A DNA stretch of 58,080 bases from Rhodobacteraceae bacterium UBA6236 (GTDB lineage Bacteria > Pseudomonadota > Alphaproteobacteria > Rhodobacterales > Rhodobacteraceae), in the NCBI GenBank assembly GCA_002440945.1, contig DJWG01000040.1, positions 1 through 58,080 of the forward strand, read 5' to 3'. This document shows positions 18,802-27,442 of the stretch, one piece after another (position 1 is the stretch's first letter; each line of letters starts with the position of its first letter). Under the pieces are notes generated by a model. It did no database searches. It worked only from the letters and a program-made list of their open reading frames with translations, and was not told the DNA's origin. The translations under genes and the position numbers were made by a program.

Positions 18802-20559
18802 TCATTCCCAGCAGGACACCAGCACCGTCATGTCGCGCCCATGCCGGGTCAGGTCTTCAGCGGCCATCGCGCCCGTTTGCACCGGGGCTTCCGGCGTGAT
18901 CCCGGCGGCGGTGAGGGCCGCGGCGATCGGTTCGGCCTTCAGCGCGGTCACGGTGTCATCGGGCAGGACGCGCCCGTCCTTCATGCTGCGCGGCAGCAGG
19001 ATGCCGATGACCGATCCGGCGGTGTCGAAGACCGGCCCGCCCGCATCGCCGTCGCGGGTATGGGCGGTAAGGTGCAGCCGATCCGCCTCGCCATCAAGGC
19101 CGGTGGTGCCTGAAAGCGTGCCGAAGGTCATCGCCGGGGCGTCCAGCGCATCGCCGTAGGAATAGCCCGCCACCGCGATTTCCACACCGCTGCGCGGCAG
19201 GGTTGCCTGCAGCGCCGCATGGCTGGGCGGGGCCAGCGGTTCCCGGGGTTTCAGGATCGCAAGCCCGGTCGCCTTGTCTTCAAAGAGGATGTCGGCCTCG
19301 TGCACCTCGTCAAGGGTCAGGCGGCCGCATTGCTTCAGCCCTTCGGCGGTCGTCACCACAGTGCCGGTCGCATCGGCATAGAAACCGCTGCGCGACAGGA
19401 TCGGCCGCCGCACCTGCAAGCCCGACACCAGATCCGCCGCCGGGGTCGCCGAAGGCTCCCCCAGGCCCTCGTCCAGCGCCTTGTCGCCATAGGGCTTGAA
19501 GCTCGCTTTCATCGCATCGAGCACGCGAGCCGCCTGGGCTGCGTCCTTCGGGTGCCAGACCAGCGTGAAGCCCCGGATCAGCCCACCGCGCAGTTCGGCT
19601 TGTGTGTAGGACGCCACATGGTCATTCGCGCCGGTCAGAACGAAGGCGGATTTCTTCCGTTCCCGCTCACCGGCAATCGGCACGATTTCAAGCGTCTGCA
19701 TGATGTCGTAAAGGCCGAAAAGGGTGTTTTCGTCGCCTTGCTGGGAAATCAGCAGCGCCTTGTAGCCCGATCCGTCCTTGCCTTCGTATTGCACGAAGGG
19801 CGGCTCGTAGCCCTTGAAGGCCACGAGGTTCATAGGCAGCGTGATCTCGATCCCGGCTTCTTCCTCGCGCACGGTTTGCAGGCCAAGCGCCGTCTGTTCG
19901 GCGCGATATCCTTCGGTCAGTTGCTGACGCTGACCCGTGGTCAGAACGCCCGTCGGCTCATGCCCCGCCTTTTCCTGCCAGGCGGCGATGGATTTCCGCG
20001 TGCCCGAACCGATGGCGCCGTCGATCTTGCCCGCGTAGGCGCCGTTCCATTGCAGGGCGCTCTGGATCAGTTCGCGGTCGGTCTGCGACAGGCCCGCTTC
20101 GGCGGCGCGGGCGTCGTTCAGGGTTTCGAAGGCTGTCGAGCCAGCAGCCTCTGCCGCAGGTTCGGGCTGAGGCGCCGCGGCGGTTTCTTCGGGTTGGACC
20201 TGAATTTCAGAGGCGGGCGCTTCTGTCGCCGTCGCGCCCTGGGGCCAGAAGGCGCCCTTGAACTTGGCGCCATCGGCGATGAAACTGTCGCGCGGGATCA
20301 TCCGTTCGGATTTCAGCAGTCGAAGCTTTTCGCCCGCTTCCTTGCTGGGGAAGGGGCCTAGCACGATCCCGTACCAACCGTTCCCAAGGGCGAAGCCCTG
20401 CACATTGTCGAAGACCCCGGAATAGGCGCGGGCGCGATCCTCGGCTTCCGCCTTCGTCGGGCGTGCCTCGATCTGCAGCCAGACATCCTGCGCGAAGGCC
20501 TGGCCCGCCGTGATCGCGACGCCAAGCGCCAGCCCCATTCCCAAGATCCACTGCCGCAT
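18802..20559 (-). CDS. Exported peptidoglycan-binding trypsin-fold protein, catalytic triad apparently lost
   Basis: A 585-residue exported protein. Residues 1-23 are a signal peptide (ending GQAFAQ). A SPOR-like repeat region follows (about 25-100), then a low-complexity Ala/Pro/Glu linker, a peptidoglycan-binding-1 domain (about 157-210, [20 protein letters not shown]), a middle region, and a C-terminal trypsin-like domain (about 385-560). By eye the catalytic positions of that domain are changed: TNAH becomes TTAE (Glu406), DLALLK becomes GLAILK (Gly432) and GDSGGP becomes GDAGGP (Ala506). It is therefore likely a binding or scaffold protein in the periplasm. It lies 39 bases upstream of nagK on the same strand, a context fitting cell-wall recycling. 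Confidence 0.87.
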   Translation of the reverse strand: MRQWILGMGLALGVAITAGQAFAQDVWLQIEARPTKAEAEDRARAYSGVFDNVQGFALGNGWYGIVLGPFPSKEAGEKLRLLKSERMIPRDSFIADGAKFKGAFWPQGATATEAPASEIQVQPEETAAAPQPEPAAEAAGSTAFETLNDARAAEAGLSQTDRELIQSALQWNGAYAGKIDGAIGSGTRKSIAAWQEKAGHEPTGVLTTGQRQQLTEGYRAEQTALGLQTVREEEAGIEITLPMNLVAFKGYEPPFVQYEGKDGSGYKALLISQQGDENTLFGLYDIMQTLEIVPIAGERERKKSAFVLTGANDHVASYTQAELRGGLIRGFTLVWHPKDAAQAARVLDAMKASFKPYGDKALDEGLGEPSATPAADLVSGLQVRRPILSRSGFYADATGTVVTTAEGLKQCGRLTLDEVHEADILFEDKATGLAILKPREPLAPPSHAALQATLPRSGVEIAVAGYSYGDALDAPAMTFGTLSGTTGLDGEADRLHLTAHTRDGDAGGPVFDTAGSVIGILLPRSMKDGRVLPDDTVTALKAEPIAAALTAAGITPEAPVQTGAMAAEDLTRHGRDMTVLVSCWE

Positions 20560-20586
20560 TCTGTCCTGCCCGCTTTATGTCGTTGT

Positions 20587-20620
20587 GGGCAGGCCGATGC
20601 ATCCCGCATCGGGCCTGCCC
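20587..20620. other. Strong hairpin in the 260-base divergent region before glyQ
   Basis: GGGCAGGCCGATGC and GCATCGGGCCTGCCC pair as a 14-bp stem with one bulged base and a short loop. It sits 27 bases upstream of the leftward trypsin-fold gene and 200 bases upstream of glyQ. Neither side has a T run, so it is not a typical terminator. The rest of the region (20560-20819) shows no other clear signal. Confidence 0.5.
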
Positions 20621-20819
20621 CGAATCCGCCGCAGAACCTATGCAAGATGCGGGACGGCGTCACCCCCTCAAGCACCCCGTCTGTCTGCCTTGTGACTGGC
20701 CTCATGACAGGCCATCCAGCCGCCTGTTGCCTTGGCGCGCGCGACTGCCTAGTAAGACGCCCAAACGCCCCGGAACCGCGACGGCCGATCGACGGCCTTT
20801 CAGCCACAGGCAAGACCCG

Positions 20820-21761
20820 ATGACCAACGCCGATACCGCCCCCCGTTCGTTTCAGGAAATCATCCTGAGGCTGCAGAATTACTGGGCCCGGCAGGGCTGC
20901 GCGATCCTGCAACCCTATGACATGGAGGTGGGGGCGGGCACCTTCCACCCGGCCACCACGCTGCGGTCGCTGGGCAGCCGCCCCTGGGCCGCGGCCTATG
21001 TCCAGCCCTCGCGCCGCCCGACCGACGGGCGCTACGGCGAAAACCCGAACCGCCTTCAGCACTATTATCAATACCAGGTGCTGATCAAACCCTCGCCGCC
21101 CCAGTTGCAGGCGCTGTATCTGGGCAGCCTTGACGCCATCGGCATCGACACCGGCCTGCACGACATCCGCTTTGTCGAGGATGACTGGGAATCCCCGACC
21201 CTGGGCGCCTGGGGCCTCGGGTGGGAGGTCTGGTGCGACGGCATGGAAGTGTCGCAGTTCACCTATTTCCAGCAGGTCGGCGGCCATGACTGCAAACCCG
21301 TCTCGGGCGAGCTGACCTACGGGCTTGAACGGCTGGCGATGTATGTGCTGGGCGTCGATCATGTCATGGAGATGCCCTTCAACGACCCCGACGCGCCGAT
21401 CCCGCTGACTTATGGCGACGTCTTCCGCCAGACCGAACAGGAATATTCGCGCTGGAACTTCGATCAGGCCGATACCGAGATGCTGTTCCAGCATTTCAAG
21501 GACGCCGAGGCCGAATGCGAACGCATCCTTGCCGCAGCCCAGCCCGACAAGGCGGGCCGCACCATCGTCATGGCGCACCCGGCCTATGACCAGGCGATCA
21601 AGGCAAGCCACCTTTTCAACCTTCTGGACGCGCGGGGCGTGATTTCCGTGACCGAACGGCAGGCCTATATCGGCCGTGTCCGGGCGCTGGCGAAGAAATG
21701 CGCCGATGCCTTCAAACAGACCGAGGCAGGGTCCGATGAAGGGTCAGGGGCCGCTGCATGA
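20820..21761 (+). CDS. glyQ: Glycine--tRNA ligase alpha subunit
   Basis: The 313-residue catalytic alpha subunit of the bacterial alpha2beta2 glycyl-tRNA synthetase, which activates glycine and charges tRNA-Gly with the beta subunit. The family opening [24 protein letters not shown] is seen from residue 11, followed by [29 protein letters not shown] and [25 protein letters not shown] 20820 gives the normal start; the open frame from 20577 runs through the divergent promoter region and is not coding. Its stop overlaps the next small gene by 4 bases, and glyS follows that. Confidence 0.98.
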   Translation: MTNADTAPRSFQEIILRLQNYWARQGCAILQPYDMEVGAGTFHPATTLRSLGSRPWAAAYVQPSRRPTDGRYGENPNRLQHYYQYQVLIKPSPPQLQALYLGSLDAIGIDTGLHDIRFVEDDWESPTLGAWGLGWEVWCDGMEVSQFTYFQQVGGHDCKPVSGELTYGLERLAMYVLGVDHVMEMPFNDPDAPIPLTYGDVFRQTEQEYSRWNFDQADTEMLFQHFKDAEAECERILAAAQPDKAGRTIVMAHPAYDQAIKASHLFNLLDARGVISVTERQAYIGRVRALAKKCADAFKQTEAGSDEGSGAAA

Positions 21762-22255
21762 AGGGCAGCATCGTCGGAGGCTTCATTGTGCTCATCGCTC
21801 TTCTTTTCGGCGCGTTCGTCTACTACCAGCAGGTCTATGCCTATTATGTCGCGGTTCCGGCCGATGCTCCGGCGGCGACGATCCTTCTGACCCCCATCGG
21901 CGGCGGCACGCCGGAACCGATGCTGTCCGATGCCTTCCAGGGCATCGACGCCGACAGCTCGCCGCTGCGGTTCCGCGCCTGTTTCCACAGCCAGACAGCC
22001 ATTGCCACGCTGACGGAAACCTACGTCGTCTACGCCCACCCGACACCCACCATCGCGCCCGGCTGGTTCGACTGCTTTGACGCCAACCGCATCGGCACCG
22101 ATCTGGAAACCGGGGCGGCGGTGGCCTTCCTGTCGCAAAAGAACATCCACCCCGGCGTCGATCGCGTCGTCGCGGTCTATCCCGATGGCCGGGCCTATGC
22201 CTGGCAGCAACTCAACGATACGGCCGAAAGCGGCGCCGAAGGCACGGGGAACTGA
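21758..22255 (+). CDS. Small membrane-anchored protein between glyQ and glyS (DUF6446-like)
   Basis: A 165-residue protein with one N-terminal membrane segment (about residues 5-23, [19 protein letters not shown]) and an extracytoplasmic domain of about 140 residues. The domain has Cys in RFRACFHSQ and WFDCFDANR, which might form a disulfide. It overlaps glyQ by 4 bases and ends one base before glyS, so it is embedded in the synthetase operon. I recall similar proteins at this place in related Rhodobacteraceae, classed as a domain of unknown function. Nothing in it suggests a role in tRNA charging. Confidence 0.85.
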   Translation: MKGSIVGGFIVLIALLFGAFVYYQQVYAYYVAVPADAPAATILLTPIGGGTPEPMLSDAFQGIDADSSPLRFRACFHSQTAIATLTETYVVYAHPTPTIAPGWFDCFDANRIGTDLETGAAVAFLSQKNIHPGVDRVVAVYPDGRAYAWQQLNDTAESGAEGTGN

Positions 22256-22256
22256 C

Positions 22257-24557
22257 ATGCCCGATCTGCTGATCGAACTCTTTTCCGAAGAAATCCCGGC
22301 CCGGATGCAGGCCCGCGCGCGTGAAGACCTGAAGCGCCTTGTGACCGACGGTCTGGTTCAGGCCGGGCTGACCTATGCCAGCGCCGGGGCCTTTTCCACC
22401 CCGCGCCGCCTGACGCTGACGGTCGAAGGGCTGACCGCGGAAAGCCGCCCGGTGCGCGAGGAACGCAAGGGCCCCCGCGCCGATGCCCCCGCCGCAGCGC
22501 TGGAAGGCTTCCTGCGGTCGACCGGCCTGACGAAGGATCAACTGGAACTGCGCGACGACAAGAAGGCGCAGGTCTGGTTCGCCGTCATCGAAAAGCCGGG
22601 CCGCAGCGCACAGGCCATCGTGGCCGAGGTGCTGGAAGGTGCGATCCGCGATTTCCCCTGGCCGAAGTCGATGCGCTGGGGTTCGGGCAGCTTGCGCTGG
22701 GTGCGGCCGCTGCATTCGATCCTTTGCCTGATGACCACCGAGGCCGGGGCCGAGGTCGTCGCGCTGGACGTGGACGGCATCAAAGCGGGCAACACCACCG
22801 AGGGCCACCGCTTCATGGGGCCCGTTTTCAGAGAGGGGGGACGCTTCGCCGTCCATTCCTTCGATGACTACCGCGCGAAGCTCTTGCGCGCCAAGGTCAT
22901 GCTCGACAGTGCCGAACGCGAGGCGCATATCCTTGCCGATGCGCAGAACGCCGCCTTCGCCGCCGGGCTCGAAATGGTGCCGGACGCGGGCCTTCTGACC
23001 GAGGTCGCGGGGCTGGTCGAATGGCCCGTGGTCCTGATGGGCCGTATCCCGGATACCTTCCTCGACCTGCCGCCCGAGGTGCTGCAAACCTCGATGAAGG
23101 AACACCAGAAGTTCTTTTCGCTGAAAAACCCCGCCACGGGCCGGATCGAGGGCTTTGTGACCGTGGCCAACCGCGAAACCCCCGACGATGGCGCGACGAT
23201 CCTGAAGGGCAACCTCAAGGTGCTGTCGGCGCGGCTGTCGGATGCGAAATTCTTCTGGGAAAACGACCTGCGCGTGGCGAAGGCGGGGATGAAGGAGTGG
23301 GAGGACGGCCTGAAATCCGTGACCTTCCACAACAAGCTTGGGAGCCAGTCCGAACGGATCGACCGCATCGCCGCACTGGCCCGCGAAATCGCGCCGCTGG
23401 TCAAGGCTGATGCCGGTCAGGCGGAACGCGCCGCGAAGATCGCCAAGCTGGATCTGCGGTCCAGCATGGTCGGCGAGTTCCCCGAACTTCAGGGCCTGAT
23501 GGGGATGTATTACGCCAAGGCCGCCGGTGAACCCGACGCCATCGCCCACGCCGCCCGCGACCACTATTCGCCGCTTGGCCCGTCGGATGCCGTGCCGACC
23601 GAGCCGGTTTCCGTCGCCGTGGCGCTGGCCGACAAGATCGACACGGTGGTGCGTCTCTGGACTGTACTCGAGCGCCCTACAGGTTCCAAAGATCCTTTCG
23701 CGTTGCGTCGGGCTGTCCTTGGGGCAGAACGACTGCAACTGGCTGGCGGTATTCGACTGAATCTACAACAGATTCTTCATCCAATAGTTGTCGATACAAC
23801 GCGTAAGTACCTAGAGAATGCAGAAAATTACGTCGATCCTCGGCTGATACTTGCCAAGAAATATGGGGCTGAACTCTCCATAGATGTGGACGCCTATGGG
23901 TCGTGGACTGACAGCTCGGGCAAACACATCGAAGATGAAGGCGTTGGCCCAATTTGGAGCAAGGCGCAGGTGGAGTCACTCTGGAAAGATCACGGCAGCG
24001 AAATTGAGGAGCATCATATCAGTTCATCTGTGAAATCCCTCCTCGCCTTCTTCCACGACCGCCTCAAGGTCCACCTCAAGGACGAAGGCATACGCCATGA
24101 CGTGATCGACGCCTGCCTCGCCATGCCGGGGAATGACGACCTGACACTTCTGGTGAAACGGGCCGAGGCGCTGGCGGCGTTCCTCAAGACCGAGGATGGC
24201 GGCAACCTGATCCAGGGCTTCAAGCGTGCCAACAACATCCTTTCCCAGGCCGAGGAAAAGGATGGCGTCGAATACAGCTTCGGCGCGGATGTGAAGTTTG
24301 CCGAAACCGGCGAGGAACGCGCGCTGTTCGCCGCTCTTGATGCCGCCGAGGCGCGGATCAAGCCGGCGATGGCGGCGGAAGACTTCGGGCAGGCGATGGC
24401 GGCGATGGCCAGCCTTCGGGCGCCGATCGACGCGTTTTTCGAGGCTGTGCAGGTCAACAGCGACAATCCGGTGGTGCGCCGCAACCGGCTGAACCTCTTG
24501 TCGCGCATCCGCCAGATCTGCCTGTCGGTGGCCGACCTGACCCGGATCGAAGGCTGA
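22257..24557 (+). CDS. glyS: Glycine--tRNA ligase beta subunit, with AT-rich in-frame segment
   Basis: A 766-residue beta subunit of glycyl-tRNA synthetase, which binds and positions tRNA-Gly for the GlyQ catalytic subunit. The N-terminus MPDLLIELFSEEIPARMQ and the PTGSKDPFALRRAVLG block (near residue 474) are typical, and the C-terminal DALR-like region ends normally. It is about 77 residues longer than the E. coli protein (689). Most of the excess lies between the LNLQQIL segment and FFHDRLKVHLKDEG, where about 92 residues replace about 25 in E. coli. That stretch is part of a segment (23655-24035) of very different base composition. Start 22257 is the family N-terminus and lies one base after the preceding stop. 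Confidence 0.96.
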   Translation: MPDLLIELFSEEIPARMQARAREDLKRLVTDGLVQAGLTYASAGAFSTPRRLTLTVEGLTAESRPVREERKGPRADAPAAALEGFLRSTGLTKDQLELRDDKKAQVWFAVIEKPGRSAQAIVAEVLEGAIRDFPWPKSMRWGSGSLRWVRPLHSILCLMTTEAGAEVVALDVDGIKAGNTTEGHRFMGPVFREGGRFAVHSFDDYRAKLLRAKVMLDSAEREAHILADAQNAAFAAGLEMVPDAGLLTEVAGLVEWPVVLMGRIPDTFLDLPPEVLQTSMKEHQKFFSLKNPATGRIEGFVTVANRETPDDGATILKGNLKVLSARLSDAKFFWENDLRVAKAGMKEWEDGLKSVTFHNKLGSQSERIDRIAALAREIAPLVKADAGQAERAAKIAKLDLRSSMVGEFPELQGLMGMYYAKAAGEPDAIAHAARDHYSPLGPSDAVPTEPVSVAVALADKIDTVVRLWTVLERPTGSKDPFALRRAVLGAERLQLAGGIRLNLQQILHPIVVDTTRKYLENAENYVDPRLILAKKYGAELSIDVDAYGSWTDSSGKHIEDEGVGPIWSKAQVESLWKDHGSEIEEHHISSSVKSLLAFFHDRLKVHLKDEGIRHDVIDACLAMPGNDDLTLLVKRAEALAAFLKTEDGGNLIQGFKRANNILSQAEEKDGVEYSFGADVKFAETGEERALFAALDAAEARIKPAMAAEDFGQAMAAMASLRAPIDAFFEAVQVNSDNPVVRRNRLNLLSRIRQICLSVADLTRIEG
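23655..24035 (+). other. AT-rich mosaic segment inside glyS (residues about 467-593)
   Basis: By hand count 171 of the 340 bases in 23701-24040 are G or C (about 50 percent), against about 72 percent in sample lines on either side (23341-23400 and 24361-24420). Codons rare in the neighbours (CTA, ATA, GTA, ACA, CGA, AAT) are frequent here. The frame stays open and the conserved PTGSKDPFALRRA block is retained. This looks like an in-frame replacement from a lower-GC donor that also brought extra residues. Confidence 0.75.
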
Positions 24558-24564
24558 GGAAGGG

Positions 24565-24594
24565 CCGGGGCAGGGGTCTTCGCCCCGTCCCCGG
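24565..24594 (+). terminator. GC-rich hairpin after glyS (terminator-like, no T run)
   Basis: CCGGGG-CA-GGGG pairs with CCCC-GT-CCCCGG around a TCTTCG loop, with two central mismatches. It lies 8 bases after the glyS stop. There is no clear T run, so termination may be partial. Confidence 0.4.
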
Positions 24595-24685
24595 GTGCTT
24601 GCGCAACGATTTCATCACCGTTCCATGACAGCGGGGCAGAGTTTTCCTTGCCCCGCCACCGGCCCTTTGTATGCTGCGGGCTCAA

Positions 24686-24701
24686 AGGAGACGCCGCAGT
24701 G
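24686..24701 (+). promoter_or_regulatory. Ribosome binding site that fixes a GTG start for the PPDK-like gene
   Basis: AGGAG at 24686-24690 lies 8 bases before GTG at 24699. The in-frame ATG at 24648 has no comparable site, so translation most likely begins at the GTG. Confidence 0.75.
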
Positions 24702-27245
24702 CAGAAACCAGCCGAGCCCAACCCCTTCGTCGAAATCACGCCCGCCGCCCCGGTCGAGACGATGCGGCATGGCTGGCGCGCCAAGGCGCTGCAACGGCTG
24801 ATCCGGCTGGAAATGCCGGTTCCGCGCACGGTGGCCTTGCCCACGGAAACCGTCCGGTCGATCGCGGCGGGGCAGATCCTGGAAACCCCGAAGCTGGCGC
24901 AGTTCTTCGGGCCGGACGCGCTGGTGGCGATCCGGCCGTCGCCCGCCAACCCCGAATGGGGCGGGCCGGGCACGATCCTGAATGTCGGCATGAACGCCGA
25001 ACGCCACGCCGCGCTGACCAAAACCCACGGGGCAGAGATCGCCGATGCGATCTACCTGCGCTTCGTTCAGGCCTATGCGATCCACGTTGCGCGGCTTGAT
25101 CCCGACATGTTCGGCGCGGCGCCCTCGGCCCCCGCGCTCGCGGCGGCGCTGGCGGCCTACGAGGCCGAAACCGACGATCCCTTCCCGCAGGTTCCCGCAC
25201 GGCAGATGGCCGAGGTGCTGCGGTCCATGGCCCGGGCGTGGGAGGGCACGACGGCCCGGCTCTTGCGGCAGGCCAAGGGTGCGCCGGCCGAGGCGCCGCT
25301 GGGGCTTGTCGTTCAGGAAATGGTCCTTTCGACCGGCCCCGGGTTTTGCGGTTCGGGCACGATCCAGTTCGTCGAACCTGTGACGGGCGTGCCGCAGATC
25401 ACCGGGCGCTTTCGCGGCCAGGCCATCGGGCGCAAGGTGACGCAGGACATGCTGTACCTGACCCGCGATCCGCGCGGCGCGTCCCTTGAAGAAGCCGCGC
25501 CCGAGGTTTTCGCCGCGCTGGTGCGCCACGGGGCGGCCACGCGGGTGAAGCTGCGCGAAGAGATGCAGATCGAATTCGCGCTGGAAAGCGGCCAGTTGCG
25601 GGTGCTGGATGCGATCAAGGTGCAGCGGTCCTCGCGCGCCTCGGTCCGCATCGCGGTCAGTCTCGCCAATGACGGCATCATCAGCCGGGACGATGCGCTT
25701 CTGCGGATCGAGCCCCGGGCACTGTCCGAGCTTTTGCACCACCAGATCGACCCGCGCGGGCCGCGGGACCGTTTCGCGCGTGGCATCGCCGCCAGCCCGG
25801 GGGCGGCGACGGGACGGATCGTTTTCACCGCCGCCGATGCGCAGGCCTCGGCCGCGCGGGGGGAGGCTTGCGTGCTTGTGCGGCGCGAAACCGCCCCCGA
25901 GGACATCCGGGGGATGCATGCCGCCGTCGCCGTGCTGACCGAACGCGGCGGCATGACCAGCCACGCGGCGGTGATCGCGCGCGGGCTTGGCCTGCCCTGC
26001 ATCGTCGGGGCCAGCGACATCCGCATGAACCCGCGCGACCGGACGCTGAACCTGGCCGATGGCCGGATCTTCCGCGAAGGCGACATTATCACCGTGGACG
26101 GAACGCGGGGCGAGGCGCTGGCCGGCGCGGCCGACATGCTGGAACCGGCGCTGGACGAATGGTTCACCACGCTTCTGCATTGGGCCGACAACACCCGCGA
26201 CATCGGCATCCGCGCCAATGCCGACACGCCCGAAGACGCCCGCACCGCCCGCATGTTCGAAGCCGAGGGCATCGGCCTGTGCCGGACGGAACACATGTTC
26301 TTCGACGAAGACCGCCTGACCGTCATGCGCGAGATGATTTTCGCCGACACCGCCACCGACCGGCGCATCGCGCTGGACCGGCTTTTGCCGATGCAGCGCG
26401 CCGATTTCACCGCGCTGTTCGACATCATGGCGGGCCTGCCGGTCTGCATCCGGCTGTTCGATCCGCCGCTTCACGAATTCCTGCCCCATGATCGCGAGGG
26501 GATGCGCGAGCTGGCCGAGGCGCTCGACCGCCCGCTGTCCGAGGTGACGCGGCGGGTCGAGGCTTTGTCCGAATTCAACCCGATGCTCGGGATGCGCGGC
26601 GTGCGCCTGGGGATCACCGTCCCCGAGATCTACGAGATGCAGGCCCGCGCCATCTTCGAGGCCACGGTCGAAATCAGCCGCCGCGCAAAGCCCGTGGTGC
26701 CCGAGGTGATGATCCCGCTGGTGTCGGCCAAGCGCGAGGTTGAACTGGTCAAGACCCGGATAGACGCCATCGCCGCCGCCGTGCGCACCGAAACCGGCGT
26801 CAATTTCGACTACCGGCTGGGCGTCATGGTCGAGACGCCCCGCGCCACGCTGCGCGCCGACGAGATCGCCCACCACGCGGCCTTCCTGTCCTTCGGGACC
26901 AACGACCTGACGCAGATGACCTATGGTCTTTCGCGCGATGACGCGGGCCGCTTCATGGCCGCCTATGTCGGTCTGGGCGTCTATCCCGAAGACCCGTTCC
27001 ATGTCCTTGACGTCGATGGCGTGGGGGAGCTTCTGCTGATCGGCGCGGCGCGCGGGCGGCGCACGCGGCCCGACATCACCCTGTCGGTGTGCGGCGAACA
27101 TGGCGGCAATCCCGAAAGTATCGCCTTCTGCCGGAAGTCGGGATTTGACTATGTTTCCTGCTCGCCGTTCCGGGTTCCGGTGGCGCGGCTGGCGGCAGCA
27201 CATTTTGCGCTTCTGGACCCGAAGACCGGCAACATTTCGCTATGA
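24699..27245 (+). CDS. PPDK-like PEP-binding protein with degraded ATP-grasp domain
   Basis: An 848-residue relative of pyruvate phosphate dikinase (about 874-900 residues), the enzyme that interconverts pyruvate and PEP. The central swivelling domain is intact with the phosphorylated histidine in GGMTSHAAVIARG (His422). So is the C-terminal PEP/pyruvate barrel, with GIGLCRTEHMFF, FGTNDLTQM and CGEHGGNPES (Cys798). The N-terminal nucleotide-binding half is altered: the glycine-rich GGKGANLAEM loop is HGWRAKALQRL, the RSGA motif is RPSPAN, GVAFTRDPATGE is GTIQFVEPVTGV and LQTR is LDAI. ATP use is therefore doubtful. It follows glyS on the same strand by 141 bases. Confidence 0.87.
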   Translation: MQKPAEPNPFVEITPAAPVETMRHGWRAKALQRLIRLEMPVPRTVALPTETVRSIAAGQILETPKLAQFFGPDALVAIRPSPANPEWGGPGTILNVGMNAERHAALTKTHGAEIADAIYLRFVQAYAIHVARLDPDMFGAAPSAPALAAALAAYEAETDDPFPQVPARQMAEVLRSMARAWEGTTARLLRQAKGAPAEAPLGLVVQEMVLSTGPGFCGSGTIQFVEPVTGVPQITGRFRGQAIGRKVTQDMLYLTRDPRGASLEEAAPEVFAALVRHGAATRVKLREEMQIEFALESGQLRVLDAIKVQRSSRASVRIAVSLANDGIISRDDALLRIEPRALSELLHHQIDPRGPRDRFARGIAASPGAATGRIVFTAADAQASAARGEACVLVRRETAPEDIRGMHAAVAVLTERGGMTSHAAVIARGLGLPCIVGASDIRMNPRDRTLNLADGRIFREGDIITVDGTRGEALAGAADMLEPALDEWFTTLLHWADNTRDIGIRANADTPEDARTARMFEAEGIGLCRTEHMFFDEDRLTVMREMIFADTATDRRIALDRLLPMQRADFTALFDIMAGLPVCIRLFDPPLHEFLPHDREGMRELAEALDRPLSEVTRRVEALSEFNPMLGMRGVRLGITVPEIYEMQARAIFEATVEISRRAKPVVPEVMIPLVSAKREVELVKTRIDAIAAAVRTETGVNFDYRLGVMVETPRATLRADEIAHHAAFLSFGTNDLTQMTYGLSRDDAGRFMAAYVGLGVYPEDPFHVLDVDGVGELLLIGAARGRRTRPDITLSVCGEHGGNPESIAFCRKSGFDYVSCSPFRVPVARLAAAHFALLDPKTGNISL

Positions 27246-27254
27246 AGCGCGTGT

Positions 27255-27286
27255 GAAGAGCGATATTTGGCGGAAATCGGCTCTTC
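27255..27286. other. Hairpin between the PPDK-like gene and the cell wall hydrolase gene
   Basis: GAAGAGC (27255-27261) and GCTCTTC (27280-27286) pair perfectly, and the inner CGATATTT/AAATCG bases extend the stem with a bulge. It starts 9 bases after the upstream stop, so it could be a weak terminator. Confidence 0.4.
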
Positions 27287-27366
27287 AGTTCCGACATTAT
27301 CGATTCGTTCATCATGACCTGTGATCGCAGGCCAGCCAATTTGTGCACCCTCAGGGTGGACGCCGC

Positions 27367-27387
27367 GGTGCTTTTCCGTTAAGCACC
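27367..27387 (+). other. Hairpin in the leader of the cell wall hydrolase gene
   Basis: GGTGCTT and AAGCACC form a perfect 7-bp stem with a 7-base loop, 56 bases upstream of the start codon. A short CACCCT-C-AGGGTG palindrome (27346-27358) lies just before it. A leader-RNA role is possible but unproven. Confidence 0.35.
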
Positions 27388-27442
27388 CGGCCGTCGCAGC
27401 CTGTGGGGGCCGTGGCTTGGCGAAGCTATTCAGGAAGTTTTG

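Noticed and set aside
18802..20559. Active secreted serine protease
   Set aside because: The motif positions for His, Asp and Ser are all substituted by eye, so the call was changed to a pseudoprotease.
22077..22256. Upstream extension of glyS by 60 codons
   Set aside because: It lies in a different frame over the small membrane protein gene; the GlyS family N-terminus begins exactly at 22257.
24648..24698. ATG start for the PPDK-like gene 17 codons upstream
   Set aside because: No ribosome site precedes it, whereas AGGAG is correctly placed before GTG 24699.
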